From: Gammaproteobacteria bacterium
GTDB taxonomy: Bacteria; Pseudomonadota; Gammaproteobacteria; Natronospirales; REEB76
Assembly (NCBI GenBank): GCA_027317045.1
Contig: DAHVFI010000275.1
Location: 1-12,937 of the forward strand
Length of the DNA stretch: 12,937 nucleotides
Direction of reading: 5' to 3'
The notes beneath the pieces are model-generated. The model saw only the letters and a program-made list of their open reading frames with translations. It searched no databases and was not told where the DNA came from. A program made the position numbers and the translations under genes. Every line of letters starts with the position of its first letter. Positions within the stretch are counted from its first letter, which is position 1. Below, piece after piece: positions 5,528 to 12,937 of this stretch.

Positions 5528-7900
5528 ATGGATGAGCGTTACGTCATTGGGTTTGAGCACCTTGGCATGCACGATGTGGACAAGGTGGGCGGCAAAAATG
5601 CCTCTCTGGGCGAAATGATCAGCCATCTCACTCAGCTAGGCGTCGTGGTGCCAGGCGGGTTCGCTACTACCGCCGATGTGTACCGCGAATTCCTCGCCCA
5701 TGATGGTTTGGCGACGCGTATTGCAAAGGAACTCGCGCAACTCAATGTGGACGATGTCGTAAGCCTCGCCGCCACCGGTGCGTGCATCCGTCAATGGATT
5801 GCTGCATTGCCCTTCCCTGCTGGCCTGGAGCAGGCCATCAGCGCAGCCTATGCAACGCTGATGCAGCAATCTGGAAATAAAATCTCCGTGGCCGTGCGTT
5901 CCTCTGCTACTGCCGAAGACCTGCCGGATGCCTCGTTCGCCGGTCAGCAGGAAACCATCCTCAATGTGCGCGGCATTGAGCAGGTATTGCAGGCCATGAA
6001 AGAGGTGTTCGCCTCACTGTTCAATGATCGTGCCATTGCCTATCGCGTACATCATGGTTTCGATCATGCGCAAGTTGCGCTCTCGGCGGGTATCCAGCGC
6101 ATGGTGCGCAGCGATCTTGGCGCTGCCGGTGTTATGTTTACCCTGGACACCGAATCCGGTTTTGACAAAGTTGTGTTTATCACCGCTGCTTATGGCCTGG
6201 GTGAAACCGTGGTACAAGGCGTGGTGAATCCGGATGAGTTTTACGTGTACAAACCGGCATTAGCGGCCGGCAAGTACCCCATGGTACGCCGTAATCTCGG
6301 CAGCAAGACCAGCATGATGATCTATGGCGATGGCAACAGTCACGGCCGCACGGTAAAAACCATCGAGGTGCACGCGGAGGCACGTGCGCGCTTCTGTATC
6401 AGCGATGCGGAGGTGATCAACTTGGCAAAACAGGCACTGATCATCGAGAAACATTATGCAAGGCCCATGGATATCGAGTGGGCCAAAGATGGCGCCGATG
6501 GCAAGCTCTACATCCTGCAAGCACGCCCGGAAACAGTCAAAAGCCGGAGAAACCAAAGCATTGAGCGTTACACGCTCAAGACGCAAGGTCCAGTGCTTGC
6601 TGAAGGCAGAAGCATCGGCCAGAAAATCGGCGCCGGCACGGCAAAAATTATCCAGAATATCAGCGAAATGAATCGCATTAAGGAAGGAGACGTACTGGTT
6701 ACTGATATGACGGACCCGGATTGGGAACCCATCATGAAGCGCGCGGCCGCCATCGTCACCAATCGGGGTGGTCGCACCTGTCATGCAGCCATCATCGCCC
6801 GCGAACTCGGCATCCCGGCGGTCGTAGGCTGCGGTGAAGCCACCCTCAAGATCAAGGACGGCCAACCGGTCACCGTGTCCTGTGCCGAAGGTGACACCGG
6901 TTACATCTACGCCGGTAAGCTGGAGTTTGAGTATCGTGAGATCAGCCTCGACCACATGCCCAAGGCACCGCTCAAAATCATGATGAACGTCGGTAATCCG
7001 GAACGTGCCTTCGGTTTTGCCATGCTGCCCCATAAGGGCGTGGGGTTGGCGCGACTGGAATTCATCATCAACCGCATGATCGGCGTGCATCCGAAAGCGC
7101 TGATTAATTTCGAGGCACAATCCGCCGAAATCAAGCGGCAGATTCAGGAGCGTATCGCCGGTTACCAGGACCCGGTGAGTTTCTATGTGGAACGGCTGGT
7201 GGAAGGCATCGCGACTATAGCCTCGGCGTTCGCGCCCGAACCGGTGATTGTGCGCACCTCGGATTTCAAGTCCAACGAGTATGCCAATCTTATCGGTGGG
7301 CGTCAGTATGAGCCCCATGAAGAAAATCCCATGCTGGGTTTCCGCGGTGCCTCACGCTATATCGCAGCTAGTTTCCGTGATTGTTTTGAACTGGAGTGCC
7401 GTGCACTCCGCAAAGTACGCGAGGATATGGGCCTTACCAACGTGCAGGTGATGATCCCGTTCGTGCGTACCGTGGAGGAAGCGCGGCAGGTAACGGAGCT
7501 ACTCGCCGCTAACGGTCTGAAGCGCGGCGAAAACGGCCTCAAGCTCATCATGATGTGCGAGCTGCCGTCGAATGCGGTATTGGCGGAGCAGTTTCTCGAA
7601 TACTTTGACGGATTCTCCATCGGCTCCAATGATATGACGCAGTTGACTCTCGGCCTGGATCGGGATTCCGGCGTCATCGCGCATCTGTTCGACGAACGCA
7701 ACGACGCCGTTAAGGCGATGTTATCCATGGCCATCCAGGCCTGCCGCAAATACAAGAAATACATCGGCATCTGCGGTCAGGGTCCTTCGGATCACCCCGA
7801 TCTGGCCCGCTGGCTGCTGGAACAGGGCATCGAGAGTATTTCCCTCAACCCGGACACGGTGCTGGAAACCTGGCTGTACCTTGCGGGTGAGGCTAAATGA
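5528..7900 (+). CDS. ppsA: Phosphoenolpyruvate synthase (pyruvate, water dikinase)
   Basis: PpsA (EC 2.7.9.2) converts pyruvate, ATP and water to PEP, AMP and phosphate, the entry step of gluconeogenesis from three-carbon compounds. The 790-residue length equals the usual family size. Domains in order: an N-terminal ATP-grasp nucleotide-binding domain (LGMHDVDKVGGKNASLGEM, AVRSSATAEDLPDASFAGQQ, ending near ILQARPETV); the swivelling phosphohistidine domain with GGRTCHAAIIARELGIPAVVG, catalytic His419; and the C-terminal PEP/pyruvate TIM barrel (GVGLARLEFI, SDFKSNEYANL, ENPMLGFRG, SIGSNDMTQL, GICGQGPSD with the proton-donor Cys749). Thr417, two residues before the His, is the expected PpsR target. 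The ATG at 5528 was chosen over the TTG at 5513 from the Shine-Dalgarno position. It is the first gene of a tight run: its TGA overlaps the ATG of the next gene. Confidence 0.97.
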   Translation: MDERYVIGFEHLGMHDVDKVGGKNASLGEMISHLTQLGVVVPGGFATTADVYREFLAHDGLATRIAKELAQLNVDDVVSLAATGACIRQWIAALPFPAGLEQAISAAYATLMQQSGNKISVAVRSSATAEDLPDASFAGQQETILNVRGIEQVLQAMKEVFASLFNDRAIAYRVHHGFDHAQVALSAGIQRMVRSDLGAAGVMFTLDTESGFDKVVFITAAYGLGETVVQGVVNPDEFYVYKPALAAGKYPMVRRNLGSKTSMMIYGDGNSHGRTVKTIEVHAEARARFCISDAEVINLAKQALIIEKHYARPMDIEWAKDGADGKLYILQARPETVKSRRNQSIERYTLKTQGPVLAEGRSIGQKIGAGTAKIIQNISEMNRIKEGDVLVTDMTDPDWEPIMKRAAAIVTNRGGRTCHAAIIARELGIPAVVGCGEATLKIKDGQPVTVSCAEGDTGYIYAGKLEFEYREISLDHMPKAPLKIMMNVGNPERAFGFAMLPHKGVGLARLEFIINRMIGVHPKALINFEAQSAEIKRQIQERIAGYQDPVSFYVERLVEGIATIASAFAPEPVIVRTSDFKSNEYANLIGGRQYEPHEENPMLGFRGASRYIAASFRDCFELECRALRKVREDMGLTNVQVMIPFVRTVEEARQVTELLAANGLKRGENGLKLIMMCELPSNAVLAEQFLEYFDGFSIGSNDMTQLTLGLDRDSGVIAHLFDERNDAVKAMLSMAIQACRKYKKYIGICGQGPSDHPDLARWLLEQGIESISLNPDTVLETWLYLAGEAK

Positions 7901-8562
7901 GCGACCCTACAATGAGTGCCCAGCACGACACCCGCTTCGAAGATCACTTTCCCATCCACGTGATGGTCAGTCACCACACCGACGTGGATGAAATCAACCA
8001 CGAGACTTTTGAGATTGTGCGCAAGCTGCGCGATTTACATTTGGATGATAAACAGGAAAACGAGGCTCTGTCCGGTACTATCACCACCTATGGCGGCTAT
8101 CAAACCCCGAAAAAGATGATGTTCCTGCACCGTCCGGAAACTGTCATTCGCCGTCTGCGCGAGGAAGTCATCCTGCCGGGCGTGGCGCGCTACCTGGAAA
8201 AGGCCTACGACAACAAAGTAGAGACCAGCCGCGCACGCCTCGTGTCCTGGGCCAATATCCTGTCAGCAGGCGATTGGCAGGCCCCGCACATGCACCCCAG
8301 TGTCGGTAATCTCGCCAGCGGCGTGTATTACGTGGCGGTGCCGGAAAAACCTAAACCCGAAGGCTGCATCGAGTTCCTCAATCCGCACCCCGTGGCCCAT
8401 CATCACGGTATCAGCCTCACGCGCCGCTTGCATCCCCAAACCGGCGACCTCATCATTTTTCCACCCTACTACATCCACTACGTATATCCGTTCAAGGGTG
8501 GCGGCGAACGCGCGATCGTTGCCTTTGACGTCATCCTGCAGAGCACTCAGTTTGTCTTTTGA
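7897..8562 (+). CDS. Putative 2OG-Fe(II) oxygenase family protein (PF13759/TIGR02466-like)
   Basis: The 221-residue product fits the family of conserved proteins assigned to the 2-oxoglutarate/Fe(II)-dependent oxygenase superfamily. The C-terminal half carries the landmarks of the double-stranded beta-helix core: SWANIL at residues 117-122, APHMHPS with His131 and His133, ASGVYYVAVPE at 140-150, GCIEFLNPHP, then GDLIIFPPYYIHYVYPF with distal His194, and GERAIVAFDV with Arg205 in the place expected to bind 2-oxoglutarate. The His-rich loop HPVAHHH (164-170) is notable. The substrate is unknown. ATG overlaps the ppsA stop by four bases (ATGA) and is preceded by GGTGAGG at 7886-7892, so translation is probably coupled to ppsA. 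A second ATG lies five codons on. The aldehyde dehydrogenase follows closely, so the oxygenase may act in the same pathway; that is inference. Confidence 0.8.
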   Translation: MSDPTMSAQHDTRFEDHFPIHVMVSHHTDVDEINHETFEIVRKLRDLHLDDKQENEALSGTITTYGGYQTPKKMMFLHRPETVIRRLREEVILPGVARYLEKAYDNKVETSRARLVSWANILSAGDWQAPHMHPSVGNLASGVYYVAVPEKPKPEGCIEFLNPHPVAHHHGISLTRRLHPQTGDLIIFPPYYIHYVYPFKGGGERAIVAFDVILQSTQFVF

Positions 8563-8585
8563 ACATACCCGTTGCCGAAATATCA

Positions 8586-10178
8586 ATGAGCCTAACCCCT
8601 GAATCAGCGGCTATACCGGGCGTTACCCTGCACAATCCTGCCAGCGGCGAACTGATCGGTCGCTACCCCTGGCAAAGCGCCGACGAGGTCCGCGCCGTGC
8701 TGCGCGCCGCACGCGCAGCCCAACCCGGGTGGGCGGCTCTGCCGCTGGCAAAACGCCAACGCGCCATCCGCGGGCTGCGCCGCTGGCTGATGGTGCACAT
8801 GGACGAAACCGCGAAAACCATCTCCGATTGCGTGGGCAAGACCCGGGTGGATGCACTTGCCACCGAAGTCATGCCGACGGTGGCCGGAAGCCGCTGGTAT
8901 GAGAAAAACGCGCAGAAATCCCTAGCGCCGCAACATCTGAAAAACGGCTCCCTGCTGTTCTTCAGCAAGCGCAGCACAGTGCACCGCATACCGTGGGGCG
9001 TGGTGGGCGTCATCTCGCCCTGGAACTACCCTCTTGGCATTCCCATGCACGAGATCGTGCCGGCGCTGCTGGCAGGCAACACGGTGGTGTTCAAGACTGC
9101 CCCAGAAACCATAGCGGTTGGCACATTCATGGAGCGTATGTTTCGTGAAAGCGGGCTGCCGGCGGGCGTGTTCCATCACATTCATATCGACGGGCCATCG
9201 GCCGGCGAATTATTGCTTGAATCCGGCAATGGAGTGGACAAACTGTTCTTTACCGGTTCGGTGTCGGTCGGCAAGCTGCTGATGGAGAAGGCTGCGCGTA
9301 CGCTCACACCCGTATCACTCGAGCTGGGTGGCAAGGATGCCATGATTGTGTGTGACGATGCGGATCTGGAGCGCGCTGCCGCCGGTGCCGTGTGGGCGGG
9401 CCTGTCCAACGCCGGTCAATCCTGCGCCGGTGTGGAACGCATCTATGTCCATCAGGCTGTTTACGCGGGTTTCATGCAGCGGCTCACGCAAAAAGTGAGG
9501 GCCTTGCGCGTGGGCCATGGCATGGATTTCAACGTGGATGTCGGTCCGTTGTGTACTGACCGTCAGGTAGACACGGTGCGACGGCAGCTGGAAGAAGCGT
9601 TTCAGCGCGGTGCCACCGTCGCGGCCAAGGCAGGGCCGGCTCTGGAAGCTAATCCGCATTTCATTTCGCCCATGGTGCTTACGCAGGTGAACCACGGCAT
9701 GACCATCATGCGGGATGAAACCTTTGGCCCGATACTGGGTGTCATGCAGGTCGCCGGCGATGCGGAGGCTATACGCCTCGCCAACGATTCACACTATGGT
9801 CTGAGCGCCTCGGTGTGGTCGCGCGACCTGCGCAAGGCGGCCATGCTCGCGGTACAAATCCGGGCCGGCGCTGTCACGATCAACGACCATCTGCTTTCCC
9901 ATGGCCTGACCGAAACCCCTTGGGGCGGTTTCAAGGATTCCGGCAATGGCCGCGGTCACGGGCGCTTCGCTTTCGAAGCGGTCACCACGCCGCAGGTTAT
10001 AGTCAGCGATTGGCTCAAACTTGCCCGGTGCCAGCCATTTTGGATGCCCTATGACCAGCAGGGCTACAAAGGACTGAGGGGGGTGCTGACGGTGCTGTAC
10101 GGCCGCGGAATAATCGCGCGACTTGCGGGTTTGCGGCAGGCATGGTCATTGCTTCCGCGGATGTTTCGCAAACAGTAA
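8586..10178 (+). CDS. NAD(P)-dependent aldehyde dehydrogenase with C-terminal amphipathic tail
   Basis: A 530-residue member of the aldehyde dehydrogenase superfamily (PF00171), oxidising an aldehyde to the acid with NAD(P)+. Visible elements in order: GVVGVISPWNYPLG with the transition-state Asn147; KTAPETIAVGTF in the coenzyme site; FFTGSVSVGK in the dinucleotide-binding fold; general base Glu246 in LELGGKD; catalytic Cys280 in NAGQSCAGVERIYV; RDETFGPILGVM; and TPWGGFKDSGNGRGHGRFAF. After the normal end of the fold comes a tail of about 35 residues (496-530) with alternating hydrophobic and Arg residues, which may touch a membrane. The substrate cannot be read from the sequence. The ATG at 8586 has a poor ribosome binding site; a TTG at 8559 overlapping the previous stop would add nine residues. 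It is third in the ppsA run, 23 bases after the oxygenase gene. Confidence 0.9.
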   Translation: MSLTPESAAIPGVTLHNPASGELIGRYPWQSADEVRAVLRAARAAQPGWAALPLAKRQRAIRGLRRWLMVHMDETAKTISDCVGKTRVDALATEVMPTVAGSRWYEKNAQKSLAPQHLKNGSLLFFSKRSTVHRIPWGVVGVISPWNYPLGIPMHEIVPALLAGNTVVFKTAPETIAVGTFMERMFRESGLPAGVFHHIHIDGPSAGELLLESGNGVDKLFFTGSVSVGKLLMEKAARTLTPVSLELGGKDAMIVCDDADLERAAAGAVWAGLSNAGQSCAGVERIYVHQAVYAGFMQRLTQKVRALRVGHGMDFNVDVGPLCTDRQVDTVRRQLEEAFQRGATVAAKAGPALEANPHFISPMVLTQVNHGMTIMRDETFGPILGVMQVAGDAEAIRLANDSHYGLSASVWSRDLRKAAMLAVQIRAGAVTINDHLLSHGLTETPWGGFKDSGNGRGHGRFAFEAVTTPQVIVSDWLKLARCQPFWMPYDQQGYKGLRGVLTVLYGRGIIARLAGLRQAWSLLPRMFRKQ

Positions 10179-10820
10179 TCAGAAATTGGAGCTGGGCAGT
10201 TCTTCTAGTACCTCGATCTCGCCGGTGCAAGTGATTTCATCATCGTAAGATTCCATGTCCACACCATTCCAGTAATCGAGGGCGCGCTTGCGCCATTCCA
10301 TCAATGAAATAGTATCACCCATGACCTGCTGTTGCGGGGCGCGGTGCATCTCGCCCGTAGCACGGACGCGGAATACTTTCTTATGATCGCCGCGCATATT
10401 TTCCAGCCAGAAACGCACGGCGCGTTCGTCTTCTGGTATCAGCCAGATGCAATTTGAACGCGAAGGCAGATCCGGATACATCTGTCGGCGCACATCCTCC
10501 AATACCAGCTCACGTACCATGCGCGTGGACAAAAACAAGCTGTCGAGGGTTTCCGCCAAGGTCATGACTGGATTGTAATGGTAGAAACCCAGATGCGGAT
10601 CCTTTTTGCCCTGTTTGCGGTACACATGCAAGGCCCGGAACGCCACCATGTCAACGGTAAACACCTCGTTGGTTTCAGGATTAGTGATACCACGCCGCGC
10701 CACCTCGAAGGCACGCCAGGAGTTATTGGGTTCATCTCCGAACATGAAAGTGGCCCCCTCAATCCATTTTGGAGAGCTGTGTTTGTGAATATGATAAAAT
10801 TTTTCGCTTTCGATATGCAT
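10179..10820 (-). CDS. DUF2441-like protein, possible ADP-ribosyltransferase-like fold
   Basis: The 213-residue soluble protein has no signal peptide or membrane segment. Its layout resembles what I remember of DUF2441-type proteins: FYHI near the N-terminus with His10, WIEGATFMFG (19-28), a helical block with RMVRELVLEDVR, then PSRSNCIWL (119-127), EDERAVRFW, KVFRVRATG, a small helical segment ALDYWNG (180-186), and a final GEIEVLEEL (200-208). The order of an early His, a central Ser after Pro, and a late Glu recalls ADP-ribosyltransferase-like folds, but I cannot confirm catalytic residues, so no enzyme activity is claimed. Its stop codon directly abuts that of the aldehyde dehydrogenase with no base between. 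About 200 bases without a gene lie upstream. A poorly placed AAGG, 12 bases before the ATG, is the only ribosome binding site candidate. Confidence 0.65.
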   Translation of the reverse strand: MHIESEKFYHIHKHSSPKWIEGATFMFGDEPNNSWRAFEVARRGITNPETNEVFTVDMVAFRALHVYRKQGKKDPHLGFYHYNPVMTLAETLDSLFLSTRMVRELVLEDVRRQMYPDLPSRSNCIWLIPEDERAVRFWLENMRGDHKKVFRVRATGEMHRAPQQQVMGDTISLMEWRKRALDYWNGVDMESYDDEITCTGEIEVLEELPSSNF

Positions 10821-11025
10821 GCTATATTCTTACCTTGGTTTGCTGTTTGCCCGGCCGAAGTAAATGTTTTCTGTCAGCGCAGCATCCACGATCGGAATCA
10901 CTCTGTCTATCCTGATAACCCATGTGCGCCCTTGCAGCATTGCGATTAGAGTTGACTCGTATTCTATAAGTTTGATTCAAGTGGCATATCATAGCTTTTG
11001 TCTTATCGCGGTGACCGCCCGATAC

Positions 11026-12129
11026 TCAATTAATCGCAGATTCTGCGGCTCTGATTTGCACTGGCATACGCCGCCTGCCCCAATCACCCGGTTTCTCGTT
11101 GAAAATACCCGCCAAGGCAGTACCACACTGCCGACATTTTCCGCTACCCGTGAGCTGCCATTTCCCGAGTTCATACCAGTCGCGCTCGATCAATAATGTT
11201 CCACATTGACGGCAGTAGGTGCTACCGCCCTTACGGTCGTGGACATTGCCGGTATAACAGTAATGCAGTCCGTTCTTGATGCCGATATCACGCGCCATGG
11301 TTAGCGTCCGCGGTGATGTCGGCGGCTTATCTCGCATTTTCCAGTCTGGATGAAATGCGGTGAAATGGACCGGCACATCCGGACCCAGATTTTCCATCAC
11401 CCACTGGGTCAGCCCTTCGATTTCATTTTCTGAATCATTTGCGCCCGGTATCAACAGCGTGGTGATTTCTAACCATACTTTGGTCTCGTGTTTAAGATAT
11501 AAAAGTGTATCCAGTACCGGCTGTAGATGACCCCCACAGATTTTCCTGTAGAACTCCTCAGTGAAGCCCTTCAAATCCACATTAGCCGCATCCATATGTT
11601 GGTAGAACTCATGCCGTGGTTGCTCGCATATATAACCCGCAGTCACGGCGATGGATTGGATGCCTAGTTCGTGACCGGCATCCGCTGCATCCATGGCGTA
11701 TTCCATGAAAACCACCGGATCATTGTAGGTGTAGGCCATGCCGGCGCAGCCGAGTGCACGCGCGGTTTGCGCCAAGGTTTCCGGCATGGCGAGGTCCATG
11801 AGCCTATCCATCTCGCGGGACTTGGACATATCCCAGTTCTGGCAGAATTTGCAAGCCAGATTGCAGCCGGCGGTGCCGAACGACAGCACTGATGTGCCCG
11901 GCAGAAAATGATTGAGCGGCTTCTTTTCGACCGGATCAACACAGAAACCGCTGGAACGTCCATAGCTGAAGAGCTTGATCTGGTCGGCCTCGCGCCCGCG
12001 CACAAAGCACAAACCCCGCTGCCCTTCATTCAGTTTGCAGGCACGCGGGCAGACATCGCACTGTATTTTGCCGTCTGCCAGGGCATGCCAGTAACGGGTG
12101 GGGATAACGGTTTCAGGGCGGTTTTCCAT
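11026..12129 (-). CDS. amrS: AmmeMemoRadiSam system radical SAM enzyme
   Basis: The 367-residue product is the radical SAM member of the AmmeMemoRadiSam trio. The radical SAM cluster motif CNLACKFC (C89, C93, C96) should bind the 4Fe-4S cluster that cleaves S-adenosylmethionine. It is preceded by a family-typical Cys cluster C24, C27, C31 and C41 in KIQCDVCPRACKLNEGQRGLC, and followed by YTYNDPVVFMEYAMD, AANVDLKGFTEEFYRKI, TTLLIPGANDSE and HFTAFHPDWKM, which are strong family blocks. Near the C-terminus two CxxC pairs (C306/C309, C332/C335) form a zinc-ribbon-like element. The family resembles pyruvate formate-lyase activating enzymes in its core, but its substrate is not established. The ATG at 12127-12129 has an in-frame stop shortly upstream and gives the normal N-terminus ARYWH-like block. 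It is divergent from the MEMO gene across only 32 bases. Confidence 0.92.
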   Translation of the reverse strand: MENRPETVIPTRYWHALADGKIQCDVCPRACKLNEGQRGLCFVRGREADQIKLFSYGRSSGFCVDPVEKKPLNHFLPGTSVLSFGTAGCNLACKFCQNWDMSKSREMDRLMDLAMPETLAQTARALGCAGMAYTYNDPVVFMEYAMDAADAGHELGIQSIAVTAGYICEQPRHEFYQHMDAANVDLKGFTEEFYRKICGGHLQPVLDTLLYLKHETKVWLEITTLLIPGANDSENEIEGLTQWVMENLGPDVPVHFTAFHPDWKMRDKPPTSPRTLTMARDIGIKNGLHYCYTGNVHDRKGGSTYCRQCGTLLIERDWYELGKWQLTGSGKCRQCGTALAGIFNEKPGDWGRRRMPVQIRAAESAIN

Positions 12130-12161
12130 TGGCAGGCCTGTAGCGTACTAAGCTTAAGTAT

Positions 12162-12937
12162 ATGACCGCGAGCCCTCGCATTCGCGCCGCTGCCGTGGCG
12201 GGACTGTTCTATCCGGAAGACGCCGCCGAGCTGCGCGCCCTGCTGCGACGCCTGCTGGCCGAGAATCCTTTGCGGGACCCGGCTCCAAAGGCCCTGATCG
12301 CACCCCACGCGGGCTACCTCTACTCAGGTCCCATTGCCGCGCGGGCTTACAACGCTTTGAGAGGGCTAGGAGAGGCCATCCGGCGGGTGGTGCTGTTAGG
12401 CCCGGCCCATCGGGTAGCCCTGCGTGGGCTGGCACTGCCCAGTGTAGAGTCTTTCCGTACACCCTTGGGCGATGTCCCACTGGATCGGAAGGCGATCACT
12501 CTGATTGAGGGCCTTCCGCAAGTGGGAGCTTCGGATCATGCACACCAACTAGAGCATAGCTTGGAAGTACACCTGCCCTTCCTGCAAACGCTGTTAAATG
12601 AGTTTACGCTGGTGCCGCTGGTGGTAGGTTGGGCACAGCCGGATGAAGTGGCCCAAGTGCTGGAAACCCTTTGGGGCGGAGAAGAAACACTCGTGGTAAT
12701 CAGCTCTGACCTGAGCCATTACCACGCTTATGACTTAGCCCGTCAACTGGATGAGGACACCGCGCGCCACGTGGAAACACTCCGGATTCCCATCAAGGAC
12801 CACCAGGCCTGCGGCGCCATTCCCATCAACGGTCTGCTAACGGTGGCGCGTGCACGCAACCTGCGGGTTCAGCGTCTCGATCTGCGCAATTCCGGCGACA
12901 CTGCCGGTACCCCCGAGCGTGTGGTGGGTTACGGGGC
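12162..12937 (+). CDS. amrB: AmmeMemoRadiSam system protein B, MEMO family (C-terminus beyond window)
   Basis: The frame is open from the ATG at 12162 through 258 codons to the right edge. It contains the complete set of MEMO family landmarks: AVAGLFYP (residues 11-18), IAPHAGYLYSG with His49, LLGPAHR with His83, the block QLEHSLEVHLPFLQ (129-142), SSDLSHYH (181-188), CGAIPI with Cys217, and NSGDTAGTPERVVGYG at the end. MEMO proteins resemble non-haem iron dioxygenases in fold; the conserved His and Cys residues line the metal site. Nearly the whole MEMO domain is present, so any further sequence past the edge is either a short tail or a fused AMMECR1 domain, as occurs in some genomes. The start has no good Shine-Dalgarno sequence. 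Its divergent neighbour is the partner radical SAM gene. Confidence 0.93.
   Translation, partial: MTASPRIRAAAVAGLFYPEDAAELRALLRRLLAENPLRDPAPKALIAPHAGYLYSGPIAARAYNALRGLGEAIRRVVLLGPAHRVALRGLALPSVESFRTPLGDVPLDRKAITLIEGLPQVGASDHAHQLEHSLEVHLPFLQTLLNEFTLVPLVVGWAQPDEVAQVLETLWGGEETLVVISSDLSHYHAYDLARQLDEDTARHVETLRIPIKDHQACGAIPINGLLTVARARNLRVQRLDLRNSGDTAGTPERVVGYG

Noticed and set aside
6260..7318. Long 352-codon open frame on the minus strand inside ppsA
   Set aside because: It lies wholly antisense to a clearly conserved gene; its His/Asp-rich composition reflects the codon use of ppsA, and no family motif or start signal is visible.
8559..8585. TTG start of the aldehyde dehydrogenase overlapping the oxygenase stop
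   Set aside because: No ribosome binding site precedes it and the extra nine residues add nothing recognisable; it remains possible because the ATG at 8586 also has a weak site.

Overview
The window looks like a chromosomal segment of a gammaproteobacterium with moderate to high G+C. The basis is a YqiB-type DUF1249 protein, the divergent PpsR/PpsA pair and the close match of PpsA to the enterobacterial enzyme as I remember it. I cannot name the genus. There are no rRNA or tRNA genes, CRISPR arrays, transposases or phage genes. The layout is compact, with several head-to-head and tail-to-tail gene pairs.

Left part (1-2896, all minus strand): an unrecognised coiled-coil protein that runs off the left edge; a 540-base non-coding gap with several small dyads and an AT-rich direct repeat; a secreted lipoprotein built from two copies of one small Cys-containing domain joined by a long Ala/Thr/Ser linker; and a YqiB-like DUF1249 protein.

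Central part (2959-10178): the carbon-metabolism core. It holds an alpha-phosphoglucomutase (plus), the PEP synthase regulatory kinase/phosphorylase PpsR (minus), and a tight plus-strand run of PEP synthase PpsA, a 2OG-Fe(II) oxygenase-like protein whose start overlaps the ppsA stop, and an aldehyde dehydrogenase with a C-terminal amphipathic tail. PpsA makes PEP from pyruvate for gluconeogenesis, PpsR switches PpsA off and on at a Thr next to its catalytic His, and phosphoglucomutase links glucose-6-phosphate to glucose-1-phosphate for polysaccharide synthesis. The oxygenase and the dehydrogenase are the unexplained members of this run.

Right part (10179-12937): a DUF2441-like protein (minus) with a possible ADP-ribosyltransferase-like motif order, then a divergent pair belonging to the AmmeMemoRadiSam system: the radical SAM enzyme (minus) and the MEMO-family protein (plus), which is cut by the right edge. 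The biochemical role of this conserved system is poorly defined, which makes it one of the two most interesting parts of the window. The other is the ppsA-oxygenase-aldehyde dehydrogenase run.
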